Shown here piece after piece: positions 34,622 through 45,961 of a stretch of 64,000 nt of DNA. Below the pieces are notes generated by a model that worked only from the letters and a program-made list of their open reading frames with translations, searched no databases and had not been told where the DNA came from. This DNA comes from Macrophomina tecta (lineage: Eukaryota; Ascomycota; Dothideomycetes; Botryosphaeriales; Botryosphaeriaceae). The first letter of the stretch is position 1. The number at the start of each line of letters is the position of its first letter. The stretch spans positions 1,364,001 through 1,428,000 of the forward strand of contig JAKSGN010000005.1 in NCBI GenBank assembly GCA_024180945.1, written 5' to 3'. The translations under genes were made by a program, and so were the position numbers.

Positions 34622-36154
34622 TCACCTTCCCAGACCAGTAGTACCCACAGTTGCCTCGATGACCTTCTCTCTGCAGTCTCCAACCTTCTGCGCCTCGTTC
34701 AAAATCGCCTTTTGGATCTCCTGGAACAGCAACGCCAGCTCTCTCAGTCTGTTCTCATGGTGCTCCTCAGCGTTACCTGCGCTCCGGCGCGTCGACACCT
34801 CCTGGATTTGCTGGTAAGTGTTCGCCTCGACAGTGCGAAGATGCTGCTCGATCTCGGTCAACAGGCGAGCCTGATGCTTCAGCGTCTCGTTCATGTCATC
34901 GCTCTGGGTGCTGAAGAAGGAAACGAGATCGGTGTTGCTCTCGGCGGACGAATCATCAGGCGAAGACGACTTAGCAGGTGCGGGCCCGGTGTTCCACATG
35001 GATCCCGTGTAGTGGTACTGGGTGGGCAGCTTGAGGTTCTCGAGCACGCGGAAGGCGATGCGCGCGTTCTCGACATCCTTCCTGATCGTCTGTTTGAGCT
35101 GGGCGATGGCCTGGGAGTCGTTGTCCAGCGCGGTCTCCACGGCCTCGTACTTTCCATTCACCCAGTCGACGTCATTAGGCAGATATGAGATGTTCTCCTT
35201 CAGTGCGCCGTCGATAAAGGCCTGGCATTGGTCGTGATGCGAGATCTGTTGCTGAATCATGGAGTCCATTTGTTCAATCTGCTTCTGTACATCATCGTGG
35301 AGGTCGGAGAAGCGTGTCGAGCCGCGGATCTGGCTGAGGTCAATGCGGACGCCGGGGACGGCTCCCTGTCCACCGACATTGGGCTGGGTTTGGCCGAACA
35401 TGCCACCTCCAGTAGCTGGTTGTGTGTTGTTCATAGCGGAGCCGAAGAGGGATGGTTGCTGGGATTGCTGGGGTTGCTGAGCGGTGTTTGTTGAAGCTCC
35501 GAATAGAGAGGGTTTGTTCTGGGTTTGCGCCGTACTACTTCCGCTTCGCGATATGTTAGCCAAGCATTCCAAATCCACGCAACAAAGAACCTAGGCTTAC
35601 AATAAAGAGGGTGCCGCAGCCTGCGCCGTCTGCGCTGTGTTCCCGAATAGACCTCCACCTTGCTGCTGCTGCTGTTGCTGCTGTTGCTGCTGTTGCTGCC
35701 CTTGCTGCTGATTCTGACCCAACGCCCCGCCAAACAACGAGGTGCCAGACTGCGGTTGCGATGCAGGAGTAGAACCAGCCGCTGCACCTCCACCGAATAG
35801 ACCCCCGGTGTTGGTGGTGGCTGGGGTTGCAGGCTTGTTGAGGGCACCTCCGAAGAGACTGCTACCGGTAGCCTGCGTAGTAGCATTGTTCGTAGACGCG
35901 CCAAAGAGACCGCCGCTCTGAGGTTGCGAAGTTGAGGTATTCGCGCCGGTGCCACCAAAAAGGCTGCTGCCGCTCTGGGGTTGGCTGGTGCTGGTCGAAT
36001 TGCCGCTGCAGGAAGGCGCAAGTCAGTGAGAGCGATGTAGAGCCAGAATTGGCACAGAAGTTTCCTAAGCTTACAACAGCGACGAGCCTCCACCAGCAGC
36101 GCCTGTGTTGATGCTCAAACCGCCCGACTTTCCCAAGCCAGTTGCGAAGGCCAT
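34622..36154 (-). CDS. NUP49: FG-nucleoporin Nup49 (Nup58/45-type)
   Basis: A nuclear-pore central-channel protein of 468 aa, which partners Nsp1 and Nup57 in yeast. Exons are 36154-36075, 36005-35601 and 35543-34622. The N-terminal half is a run of FG/GLFG repeats (SLFGG, GLFGAS, SLFGGALN and similar) with a poly-Gln tract near 35675-35715. It switches at about residue 220 to a folded, coiled-coil C-terminus: RIDLSQIRGSTRFSDLHDDV, then QKQIEQMDSMIQQQ, DGALKENISYLPNDVDWV and a final helical region ending EATVGTTGLGR. The TRFSDL segment is a good marker of the Nup49 family. It is divergent from FIP1, with 352 bp between start codons. Confidence 0.87.
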
Positions 36155-36506
36155 TGTTGCCGCTCCAAATCCGAGATGGCGCGTTTTCAACGTAGAAAAT
36201 CGAGGTCCACTGCAGCCAGGGGTTGGTCGAATACGGGGCCGGCGGGTCGAGGAGGCTCGGCGGGCGGAGGACGCGGCGGTGGTAAGTTGTTGATGTTGTT
36301 GTCAGCTGCTCGGGCGTCGTTCGCGAAAAGCTGCGGGCCGCCCAAGCTTGCAGTTCGCGCCGCCGACAGCTCCACCTCCACCATCACAGCTTCGGCCATC
36401 TGCCTGCCCGCTTACATCACTCCAAGAAACGCGCGCCCTCGAACGACCTGCCGCTAGTCGACGCAGGACATACTCCAACCAGCCCGACATATACCGGCTC
36501 TTGACC
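36155..36506. promoter_or_regulatory. Divergent promoter NUP49 / FIP1
   Basis: A 352-bp region between two start codons. No TATA box was recognised, which is common for housekeeping genes. Confidence 0.4.
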
Positions 36507-37733
36507 ATGGAGGAGGACGACGATTTCTATGGCGATGACAGCACCCCAGCCGTTAAGCAAGACGAGCCTGCCAACGGCAATGAGGAAGTAAAGGACGAAA
36601 AGATGGATGATTCACTCGAAGAAGGCGAGGAGGAGGAGGAGGATGAGGAGGAGGACAGCAGCGACTCGGTGCGCATTCATTGTTCCCTTGCCATGTCGAG
36701 GTTGCATGTATACTAACAACCCACCAGGATATCGAAATTATTACGGAAAGCAAAGATGCGCCAGCACCTGAACCTTCCTCGTAAGCACTGCTGTACACAA
36801 ATTCGTCAAATCATGCGCCCAATTGACACGATCTACAGGCAACGCGGCGCAAGCTTCAACACATCTTTCAAATCCGATACCTCACGAATCGCACCCGCCG
36901 ACGCCGCAAAGGGCCAGCAAGGACAACCCCCACCAGGCAGACCCAGCTCGACCGCGCCCGCCGCGCCCACCAAGCCCGGCTCCGCATACCCGGAAGTCCG
37001 CACCTCCAACATCGACGTCAACGCGAATCCCATATATGAGCCGGCAGGCAAGCCGGTAACAGAACTCGACATCGACGCCGGTACGGCTGTACCACATCTC
37101 CCCAGTCTTAAAATTCACTAGACTAACCACCCCACAGACCTTGCCGAGCACGACAAGCCCTGGCGCCTCCCCGGTGCCGACCAATCCGATTACTTCAATT
37201 ACGGCTTCGACGAATTCACCTGGACGACGTACTGCCTGCGCCAGCAGAACATGTCAAACACGCTGAAGGAGCAAAAGGCCGAGACGGCCAAGTTCGAGAT
37301 GATGCTGAACGGCGGCATGCCCATGATGCCCGGCATGCCGGCCGCTCCCCCAGCCGCCGCCGCCCCGCCCGTGCCTGGCGCCCCAACGGGGCCTGCCGCG
37401 CAGCAGCAGCAACAGCAGAGCGGCCAGCAAGCGCAAAGTGGAGGCATGCCTGGCGGCATGCCCGGCATGCCGGGCCTGGACGAGAATATGATGCAGCAGA
37501 TGGCCCAGCATATGATGGCGTCGGGCATGGATCCCTCGCAGATGAGCTTCGAGCAGTTCATGCAGGGAATGCAGGGCATGCAGGGCATGCAGGGCGGCCC
37601 CCCTGCGGGTCCGGCAGCGCAACAGGCGCAGCAGGGTGGTGGGTTCGGTGGGCAAGGCGGGCAGGGTCAGTATGGCGGGTACGGAGGTGGTCAAGGTGGG
37701 TTCAGAGGAGGAAGGGGAGGGAGGAGATGGTGA
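36507..37733 (+). CDS. FIP1: Pre-mRNA polyadenylation factor Fip1
   Basis: A 350-aa subunit of the cleavage and polyadenylation factor that tethers poly(A) polymerase. Exons are 36507-36668, 36728-36780, 36839-37080 and 37138-37733. Seen: an acidic N-terminus ([10 protein letters not shown] and a long Glu run), a middle part with [19 protein letters not shown], and the Fip1 core [20 protein letters not shown] followed by [12 protein letters not shown]. The C-terminus is Met/Pro/Gly/Gln-rich (GMPGMPG and GMQGMQG repeats) and ends in an RGG-like [12 protein letters not shown] tail, which could bind RNA. Size and order match fungal Fip1. Confidence 0.92.
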
Positions 37734-38475
37734 GGGGCAAGAGGAAGTTATGGGATTGGCAATTGCTATTGGACTGGTCAATGGACGGCGTTCGATTACA
37801 TCTTTGGGAATCCAAAATCGGCAACGGGCGATATAAGAATTAGCATTCAGGCGGGCAAGAAAGTAACAGCGTAGCAAGATATATCAGACTTTGATATCAT
37901 ACAGGTGATAAAGCTCAGAGGTGACATGACCAAAAAATCAACAATGTTTTATCTCGCGTACATTTTATCTGCGATTCACTTGATGACTCAACCCACCAGC
38001 AACGGCAGAAGACCATGGTCTCCACTCATAAAGATTCCTTCATCATCGGATGATTGCTGTTGAGCTGAGGGCTGCTCTTCAGGGACATTTGAAGCAATCG
38101 TATGGTTAGTCCCATCACAGAGCCCACATGTCCCGGAAAATCTATTCTTCTCATTGCGTTCCACGACGGCGATGCGGAAAGACGTGACGCTCTGGCCGAC
38201 ACGAAATTTCGGTAACTGTACAACCTCAGTTGGGTGCTCGGAAATAGCTCAGCAGCCACGCAAGGACCGGGTTTCTCGCCCTCCTATCACGGTCTTTCCC
38301 ATTACCGTCATTGTACATATCTCCTGGATCATGCGTTCGAAACTTACGGGACGGCTTGAGAACCACAATTTATGATTTATGAGAGCCTATTTGTTGACAT
38401 AGATATGGCCGCAAAGATTCCTTCCTACAGCGGACTCTCTGGGCAATGACAGTACCAGCGCCACATCCTAGACAC
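37734..38475. other. Intergenic region, no supported gene
   Basis: FIP1 3' region followed by sequence without motifs. It may include an unrecognisable upstream part of the DUF6594-like relic. Confidence 0.45.
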
Positions 38476-39024
38476 ATGGAACGCCTGAGGGACTGGATGA
38501 GAATCAACATGTGCATTGAAGAAGCAGAGACAGCTTTCTTGCAGACCGATGTCACGGACTGAATGAACTTTGGGGGAGCGGCGGACAGAGGCCCGGGAAA
38601 GCCGGTGCCTTTTGCCGAACGTGTGGCAATGGCTGCTTTGAAGAGCTCTACGATGATAAAGAAAGTACATGCTCCAGAATGAAGAGCAGAAGAAGACACA
38701 TGCTGACGGTATCATGGAATAGCTTTTCGAATCCAACCCGGACGAGGCAGAGCTGTGGATGCCGCCGTCAACACCGAGAGCAGTGGCTCGGGCTCTTGCT
38801 GATTCCATAACCGTCATACTTCTCTTGATTCCCGTTATTGTACTGAACGTTGTCGAAACGGCGACATCCAAGTTCATTGCCATTATGGCTGCAGCTTCAG
38901 CATTCGTCTCGGCATTAACAGTCACCAGTTTCGCCGGTATGTCTGAGGACTTGTGGCAGGGGCTACGTACGCCGCTGCGTTGGTAGTTTTTGTCTCCCAA
39001 GATGGATTGAGTGGAGCGACCTGA
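38476..39024 (+). pseudogene. Relic of a DUF6594-type three-TM protein gene
   Basis: Fungal DUF6594 proteins have an N-terminal helical region and a three-helix membrane C-terminus. Here LFESNPDEAELWMPPSTPRA leads into two hydrophobic helices (SITVILLLIPVIVLNVV and FIAIMAAASAFVSALTV). The third helix, VAGATYAAALVVFVSQDG, is in another frame from about 38950, so a frameshift is needed. An in-frame TAG lies just upstream of the LFESN segment, and a MERLRDWM segment at 38476 that resembles the family's start region is followed by stops. The broken frame over an otherwise recognisable domain supports a decayed gene. An intron could in principle explain the third helix, but I see no good donor and acceptor. 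Confidence 0.45.
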
Positions 39025-40503
39025 AAGACGAACCTTCATGCAGCAGAGTAGGCTGGCCGCTTGCGGCTCAGTAAGGCGACCAGCCTGCGAAAGGAGAATG
39101 TTCCTGAGGACCGGGGCCGAGGTACTTGAGACGGGAAATGCCCGACTCAGGATTGAGAAGATCACTACCTTGATTTGACGTTGTTTATCTGATGGAAATG
39201 GCACCCCGACGATCAATGGTGCGAAGTTGCACTGCGATCGAGATAAAAGAAAAGTCAAGCTTAACCGCGTTCCGACGTTTATGCGATGCGCGCATCTGTC
39301 TCACCTTTCGTGAACGGAGGGTATAGACTTCATGCCGCTCCATTGGTCGCCGTGTTGAAGTGTTGAACAAAACAGGCCCAGTGCTCGTGGCTTTCTGCAG
39401 GATGATGGAGGGATGTCCATCAAGCCTTGCCGTCTAGGAAGGCCGCCAAAAGTAGTAAGCGATGACCTGAAGACCTTCGATGCTGTGGATGGTGTCCTTG
39501 TAATGCTTGTTAGTTCGGGGGACCAAATTCCATGTTTCGTTTCAATGGGGCTCCCGTGTCCCCGGCGAACATAATGGCACGTCCTACTTCAAAATGGCCA
39601 CCTGATCGATCGGAAGGCTCCTTGGCCATGACTCTTAAATTTGCGCTGGACGATGAGCGTGCAAAAACAATGACACTCAGGGGATGCGCAAGGACGAATC
39701 ATCCATGCGTCCTCATCTGCTTCGTCTGAGAGGTTGGTGGAACGAGCAGGCTGTCAACATTGCAGGTGTGTGGTTGCTTCAAGGCCAGCCGCCCCACATA
39801 TTGCTCGCTGGGGAAGGGAGACTCAGGGAGAGAGCACAGATGGTCAGGCCGCAACAGCCAGGCGGCGTGAGTGGCGGTGGGATGCATGGACCCGGGACGC
39901 GTCGCAGAGGCAAGCCAGCTTCTGGATCCAAAGGACAGAAGATCGGAATGTCGCAGTGGTCGTCGCGTTGTCGTGCGCGGCTCAGGTACGTAGCACGTTA
40001 AGCGGCACGCCCCCAATGCCGGGGCGTCGGGAAGGCATAGGGCAGAGATCGACCAGGGGCTCGCGCTGATCAGACAAGAGGACGCTCGATTCTGGACGTT
40101 TCAGCTTGGCGCGACAGAGCGAAGTCGCTGGTGTCAGCGGGTTTTCGTGATTGCTGCGAGCGATGGCGTGCTCGTGGTTGCCCTTTTCGGCGAATGAGGG
40201 CCCCGGCATCCGCGCATCCGGCTGGGGGATGCTCCCTCCACGCACCTCCAGCCGCAGCCCAGCAGCCAGCCTTCTCGGACGTCGCCGTGCAGGTCCAGGG
40301 CAGGCTCGCCTGGGAAAAAGCAACCTCCTGCTGCTCGCGTGCCGCATGCACCGTGACAGGCACGCTTCCAACGCTGTTGGCTAGCCTGAGCCCGCGCAGA
40401 TCCGGGGTAGCACGTCACTAGCCTCAGCCTCCCGCGACGACGACATCGCTGCAAGAATGATGCGTAACGACCCACTGCCGTCCTTTGCCCTGATGCAGTA
40501 ATC

Positions 40504-40524
40504 AAACGTGCACTGTGCACGTTT
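40504..40524. promoter_or_regulatory. 10-bp inverted repeat with 1-bp centre upstream of the dioxygenase
   Basis: Arms AAACGTGCAC and GTGCACGTTT are perfect complements around a single T, 275 bp before the start codon at 40799. A dimeric factor site is plausible. No factor can be named. Confidence 0.45.
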
Positions 40525-40689
40525 AGCGCATGTGGGGGGCTGTCTTTGTCGTGATGAGGTGCTGGCCCTTACGGATCGCGCAACCATGGCCACCATTTGC
40601 GCCTTCTCCACGTTACGCACCTCTGAAGCAACTGACCGCTCAGGCCCTGAGTAAGCTTTCTCCCTCATCTTCCACCCCCTTCCGCCACC

Positions 40690-40696
40690 TATATAT
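40690..40696 (+). promoter_or_regulatory. Probable TATA box of the TauD-type gene
   Basis: TATATAT followed by GC- and CT-rich sequence about 100 bp before the ATG fits a TATA plus pyrimidine-rich initiator layout of a regulated fungal promoter. Confidence 0.45.
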
Positions 40697-40798
40697 GCCC
40701 GCGGCTTTCTCGCTCTCTTCCAGAATCCATCAGTCCCCACTGCCAAGTCTTTGTTGGAGTCTGTCTTGCAAGCCACATCAGCCCAGTCTTTATTCAGC

Positions 40799-42048
40799 AT
40801 GGCACCATACCTCGAGGAGACTGCTGCTGCCCAGGTAGCCGTGCCCCAGCCCAAAGAAGTCAAGACCGTCACCGCAAAGTCGCCGTCCACCCTCAACTAC
40901 GAGCCCGGCCGTACCTTCGTTCAGTCCTATGACGAGAGCTACGAGCATGAGGACCTCAGGCCCCGCTTCCCCGACGTCAAGTGGCCCGCTCTTGGTCCTA
41001 TTCATTATGAGGATAAGGGCTTGAAGGGAGATCCCAACTTCCGCAACCTTTTGGACGCCGCTACCGACGTATTCGACTACAACCCCAAGATCGGCACTGA
41101 GATCCACGGCGTCAAGTTGAGCCAGCTCACCGATGCTCAGAAGAACGACCTTGCCCGTCTGATCGCCGTCCGTGGTGTCGTCTTCTTCCGCAACCAGGAC
41201 GACTTCGATATCGACGAGCAGCGTAAGCTTGGTGCTTACTTCGGTCAATTGCACAAGCACGCTACTACTTCTGTTCCCCGCCGTGAGGGCCTCGAAGATG
41301 TTCACGTCATCTTTACTGAAGGCGCCAAGGACCTTCGGTCCCTGTTCACGCCGACTTTCCTCTGGCACTCAGATGTAGGCATCTTGTGACTCACACCGTC
41401 TAATGCAACTTTACTTACCCTTCACAGGTCACCTATGAGGTCCAGCCTCCTTCTTACACATCACTCAAGCTGCTCAGCGGCCCTCCAAGGGGAGGCGGTG
41501 GTGACACCCTCTGGTCCTCTCAATATGCTGCCTACGATGCCATGTCGCCGTATATGCAGAAGTACCTTGAGAGCTTGACCGCCCTTCACTCCGCTCAGAT
41601 GCAAGCGGATGGCTCGACGCAGATGGGTCGCACTGTCCGCCGTGACCCTGTTGTGACTGAGCACCCTCTGATCCGGGTGAACCCCGTCACCGGATGGAAG
41701 TCTCTGTTCTTCAACCCTGGCTTCGTCACCAAGATTGTCGGCGTGCCCAAGGTCGAGAGTGACCACATCATTTCTTACCTCAACGAGATCATCGCCACGA
41801 CCAACGAGGCTCACGTTCGCTTCCAATGGAACAAGAACGATGTCGCCTTCTGGGACAACCGCTCCACCAATCATAGCGCGTCCTACGGATTCGCCCCCCA
41901 CCGTCGCCACGCTGTCCGCGTCTGCTGCCAGGCCGAGCGCCCTTACTTTGACCCTAATGGAAAGTCTCAGGAAGAGGAGCTCAACGCCAAGTACGGACTG
42001 CCACCCGTCAACAAGGACGGCTCTGGTATTGTGAACTACAACGACTGA
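40799..42048 (+). CDS. TauD/TfdA-family Fe(II)/2-oxoglutarate dioxygenase
   Basis: A 398-aa non-haem iron oxygenase, exons 40799-41374 and 41428-42048. The family hydroxylates taurine, other sulfonates or related compounds with 2-oxoglutarate, releasing sulfite from sulfonates. Seen: the facial-triad WHSD at the end of exon 1 (His and Asp), GGGGDTLWSSQYAAYDA, FWDNRSTNHSASYGF, and the distal His plus 2-oxoglutarate Arg in HRRHAVRVCCQAERP. The N-terminal extension FVQSYDESYEHEDLRPRFP is common in the fungal sulfonate dioxygenase branch. No sulfur-assimilation gene is next to it. Substrate remains open. Confidence 0.87.
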
Positions 42049-42504
42049 GCATGTAAAGCCAGCCGATGTATCATTTTTATTTTTTTTTTTTTCCTTATCG
42101 ATCATGCGTTTAGCGGGCGTTTGTCGGTCGGATACAGAGAGGCATGCATATAATACCATTTCGTTCGGGAATCATGCGCAGAAGCGAGGTTATGGGTTGA
42201 ATAGCACTGAGGACAAGTTCTGGATAAGATATCGAATACAATGGCAAATTTGACCACATCACTGACTTCCATGTACGTGATCCTGAAATTACGTTGTGAG
42301 TTTATGCACGTTAACCTCAGAGTTCGTCGGGCGTCCGCTGTGGCGAAGCTGGCGACGCGTGAATCAGGGTCCAGGCGCGTCGCGTCCCTTCAACTCGCCT
42401 CGCAACTCTTCGGCCTCACGCTTCACATCATCTCCGATGTTTCAGCCAAATGTATGAAGTTCATTCTCAATCACTACGACTGCGACCGCTCATCATCTCT
42501 CGCA
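42049..42504. other. Intergenic region / 5' leader of the next gene
   Basis: It contains the dioxygenase 3' UTR with a T-run near 42080. The frame of the next gene stays open back to an ATG at 42241, but those residues show no conservation-like pattern. Confidence 0.5.
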
Positions 42505-45336
42505 ATGGCCGCATCGAAAAACAGATCAGCGCACTCGCTTCCCTCAGACGCATCGGTACTCGAATATGCTCGCTACCACGGCATCTGCAGGGACTACGAG
42601 AATGACCATCCGCTCGAGCCTCTCCACCTCCCGCGAGCTCCGATGTTTCTATCCCAGGATCTTGCTGATACGACAGGTTGCTCAAAGCTCTGCCTGCCCC
42701 AGCCTCCCGACTCGTCAGACCGTCTGGAAATCAACGCAGCGGCCGTTGCTGAGCTGGCGTCGATCTTGAAACCACCACAAGCTCCCCAAAGTGCGGCTCG
42801 ATATTCAAACCCACAGCGTTTCAGAGACTTCAAAGTGGACCCACCGATCTTGACAACTGACCACGAACTTGACACATTCAAACTCCGGAAGCGTGACAGT
42901 CTACGCCTATCTGACGTGCACCTTCCACTAGAGCATACAGAGGAGGACAGGGATGAAGGCCTTCAATGGCCTTCATGGTGCGATGAGCTTGTTTCAAAAT
43001 TTGACAAAGAGATTGCATCCGATAAATTGTGCGTCCCGAAAGAAGTGCTGCTCTACTTACATTCAATCCTCACTCAACCCCCGAAATCTGAAATTCCAGA
43101 ATCTCCGCCACAGATGACGAAGAAGGTCGAGTCATTAACACCTCCACTTCTGCCATCTGATCCCCCGTTCATGCATGTCTCTGACCCACCATCCTCTTCG
43201 TCAACGGGGCAGATCCAGTTACTATCTGAAGCAACCAACTCCACAGCTGCTGAGGCCGACGCCCTTGAGGTCAAGGTATTGCAACAGGATAGAATCGACA
43301 CACCAGGCACTCCGGGTTTGAAACAATTCATCGATGATCCCATGCTGCTTGATAGCATTGAGGGGTTTGAGCTTGAGGAATCGACCCATCCACTTCCGTC
43401 GCGACGTCACGCGGCTACTCTCAAAGTTGAGGTTCCGCTCACTCCTCCTTCAACGTTTCCTTCAGCCCTCTGCTCCTCCGTTGAGTTCAGCAACTCAATG
43501 TCATTTCCCGACGCGGTTCTGGAGATCGTCCCGTATGCAACTGAGCTACCCTCCAAATATAAGAATGGCAACGACGTTCTCGATTCGGAGAATGACTTGG
43601 ACGTTTTCTTCCAAGAACAGGTTGCACCTGTAGCTGAGAAGGCAGATCGTCAAGTTGAGTATGAAATACTTCAGGAAGTGGACACAACCAAGCGCGTCGA
43701 AGTCCCCAGTGTTGACTTTGAGCCGCTCATAGCGCCATGGGACGAGTACAGTCTGAAGCCTTCTTTAAAGAAAGACGGGATTCACACAGAAATTGACGCG
43801 CAAAGGAGGCTTCTATTTCGCTGTGCGCTCGAGGAAGTTGTAGTCGTTCCAAAGTGGCACGAGTCAATGAAGCAGGAGATGGGAATGCTTTGGAATCCTC
43901 TCCCGAAAAACTTCGACCAAGCTGCGCTTACGGAATCGATCAGGCATGACACGGCGTTGAATCAAGTGATCGGCAATTCATCGCTGGGTGACGTGGGTAT
44001 TATCGATTGCGACTCACTTGTCTGGAAGCTCGAAGGTCTTCGAGTCCTTGATGACGCTGAAGATATTGAAGAGATTTCGGCATGGCACTTTGAGCCTGGG
44101 AACGACATGGCTTCGCTTTTACAGCAGCGGAGACTCGAGATTGCTGACGATGGAGACCACAGAGGAATTCGACCCGCAGTGCCCGTTGCAAAAGATCCTG
44201 TCATTGCGACGCTCGCGAAGAAACGAAAGCGGGCAGTTGACGGGCCTCATCAGAGATCTAGTAATGGAGACTATCTCTTCAAAGGCTTCTTCTCTACTTC
44301 GGGCTCTCTGGACCAGTTCATGCATGCTCAAACCGGGAAAGGACTTCCAGATCCAGATACGAACCATGAATCCCCAGAAGAGCATGGCAAAACAAACAGA
44401 TCGACGCCATATTTGGGAAACGATGCCGATATGCAAGACGAAACTCCCAGGCAGGCCCCCGGAACGAAACACAACACGCCGCGTGCACATCCTCTCCCGC
44501 CGCCGCTGCTACCCACCACCCTCCCACCCAAGCCCTTCATCATTTCGACCTCCCTTCTCACCCGCCGTCGCGCTCTGATCCGACAAATCCAAACCCTCTA
44601 CCCCGCTGTCCACCTCACCGAACGCGACACCACCAAGCCCCTCCTCCTCTCCCCCACCACCACCCCTTCCGCCGACCCAGACATCATGCTCTCCCCCTCC
44701 ACTGGCCTCCTCCTCACCACCCTCCAACACATCAAACAGCGGCCGCTCCCCGGACAGCAGCAAACTCTCAATAGCGTACAACAGCCCCTCCAAACGCAAA
44801 TCGCCCTCAGCGCCCGCAAATTCGCCCGCCTCCTCGTCCTCGTCAGTGAGGGCGTCGCTGCTCCCCCTCGACTCCTCGACGCCCGCGACTGCGCTGCCCT
44901 TGCCTCGCTGAACGGCTTCGTCGCGAGTATCCGGGCGGCAACCGTCACCGTGTTGTACGTTCCGGGTGGGGAGGAAGAACTCGCGCGCTGGGTAGTCGCA
45001 GCGATGAGCGCACATGGACGGACGGCAGAGGAGTTGGTGGGGGAGGCAGAGGACGACGTGTTGAGTGTGCTGCAGGAGGAGGAGGGGCTGTGGGAGCTTT
45101 TTCTACGGCGGGCGGGGATGAACGCGTTCGCGGCGCAGGTGGTATTGGCAAGGTTGAAGGAGGAGAAGTTGGAGCGGAGCAAGGGGTCGGACAGGGGTAG
45201 AGGGTTTGGATTGGTGGAATTTGTGCGGATGGGGGTGGTGGAGAGGATGGAGACGTTTGCGGATGTGGTGGGCGGTGGGGATATGCTTGGGGTTGTGGGG
45301 GAAAGGGTGGATAGGGCGTGGATGAGGGCGAAGTAG
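42505..45336 (+). CDS. Large hypothetical protein, possible Zip2/SHOC1-type (XPF-like) meiotic protein
   Basis: About 943 aa in one exon. The chosen ATG at 42505 opens MAASKNRSAHSLPSDASVLE; an in-frame ATG at 42241 would add 88 residues that look like non-coding DNA. The N-terminal two thirds is acidic and mostly unstructured, with a conserved-looking segment VLEYARYHGICRDYENDHP and a helix KEVLLYLHSILTQPP. The C-terminus reads like an XPF-type nuclease-fold domain: DIMLSPSTGLLLTTLQHIKQ, then ARKFARLLVLVSEG, VTVLYVPGGEEELARWVV and a helix-hairpin-helix-like WELFLRRAGMNAFAAQVVL. The catalytic ERKxxxD of active XPF enzymes is not seen, which is the situation in Zip2/SHOC1, meiotic crossover proteins. 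This is a fold-level guess; an uncharacterised DUF protein is the alternative. Confidence 0.5.
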   Translation: MAASKNRSAHSLPSDASVLEYARYHGICRDYENDHPLEPLHLPRAPMFLSQDLADTTGCSKLCLPQPPDSSDRLEINAAAVAELASILKPPQAPQSAARYSNPQRFRDFKVDPPILTTDHELDTFKLRKRDSLRLSDVHLPLEHTEEDRDEGLQWPSWCDELVSKFDKEIASDKLCVPKEVLLYLHSILTQPPKSEIPESPPQMTKKVESLTPPLLPSDPPFMHVSDPPSSSSTGQIQLLSEATNSTAAEADALEVKVLQQDRIDTPGTPGLKQFIDDPMLLDSIEGFELEESTHPLPSRRHAATLKVEVPLTPPSTFPSALCSSVEFSNSMSFPDAVLEIVPYATELPSKYKNGNDVLDSENDLDVFFQEQVAPVAEKADRQVEYEILQEVDTTKRVEVPSVDFEPLIAPWDEYSLKPSLKKDGIHTEIDAQRRLLFRCALEEVVVVPKWHESMKQEMGMLWNPLPKNFDQAALTESIRHDTALNQVIGNSSLGDVGIIDCDSLVWKLEGLRVLDDAEDIEEISAWHFEPGNDMASLLQQRRLEIADDGDHRGIRPAVPVAKDPVIATLAKKRKRAVDGPHQRSSNGDYLFKGFFSTSGSLDQFMHAQTGKGLPDPDTNHESPEEHGKTNRSTPYLGNDADMQDETPRQAPGTKHNTPRAHPLPPPLLPTTLPPKPFIISTSLLTRRRALIRQIQTLYPAVHLTERDTTKPLLLSPTTTPSADPDIMLSPSTGLLLTTLQHIKQRPLPGQQQTLNSVQQPLQTQIALSARKFARLLVLVSEGVAAPPRLLDARDCAALASLNGFVASIRAATVTVLYVPGGEEELARWVVAAMSAHGRTAEELVGEAEDDVLSVLQEEEGLWELFLRRAGMNAFAAQVVLARLKEEKLERSKGSDRGRGFGLVEFVRMGVVERMETFADVVGGGDMLGVVGERVDRAWMRAK

Positions 45337-45961
45337 GATTGAGTGGCTGTGGAATGGTGGGTTCCTGGTTTCTGTGATCTTTCTGGATGCGATGATCTGT
45401 GGCCGTTTATGGCTTCAAGTTCGTGACGAGGTTGGTTTCATTGCTGCTGGCTTACGAGCTACACTTGCTAATAGCATCTGCCCGGGGGCTTGCCGTGAAA
45501 GCAGTAGGGAGTCTCCGGAGATCTTTGGGAGTAGGTGCGTGGTGGATTGCGTGCACACCTAACACTGCGATAACTATGAGGTGTTTATACTCCTTATATC
45601 CATATCAGCAGATTCGGTCTCAATTCCCATGCAAATACGAGGGGGCACAGGAGGAAATTTCGCATCTTATCCCCTGTCTGGACAACCCCGGGGGGTTTCT
45701 TTGATATTGCTTTCTTGCTCTCGCACTGAACAAAGGTAGATACAGACCTTGGGATGCTCTTCCATCACTTCCGCATTTCACCAACCATTGAGCCCCAAAG
45801 AGCCACACATCTCATCAGCGACACGACTGACAGAACCAGTAACGTAACAGTGATTATCAAGCAATCTATCAAACAAGAAACAAAAGAAAGGCGGGTATAA
45901 TGGTACGAAAAAAAAAAGCAAACCAAAATAAAAAGCATTCCATTCCCCCCTTTGGTTGCCT
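45337..45961. other. Convergent intergenic region
   Basis: 3' sides of two genes. A-rich runs lie near 45907. No gene is supported. Confidence 0.5.

Larger units (their letters stand above)
39025..40798. other. Intergenic region upstream of the dioxygenase
   Basis: 1.8 kb with no supported gene. Its distal part holds a near-perfect 21-nt palindrome (40504-40524) and a TATATAT at 40690-40696, listed separately. Confidence 0.5.

Noticed and set aside
38425..39258. 277-residue minus-strand open frame
   Set aside because: It lies antisense to the recognisable DUF6594-like helices and shows no motif of its own.
33156..42048. Aldo-keto reductase and TauD-type dioxygenase as parts of one pathway
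   Set aside because: They are separated by Nup49, Fip1 and long gaps, and no shared motif links their promoters.
42241..42504. In-frame N-terminal extension of the Zip2-like protein
   Set aside because: The 88 residues have the composition of intergenic DNA, while the Met at 42505 opens a segment that looks conserved.
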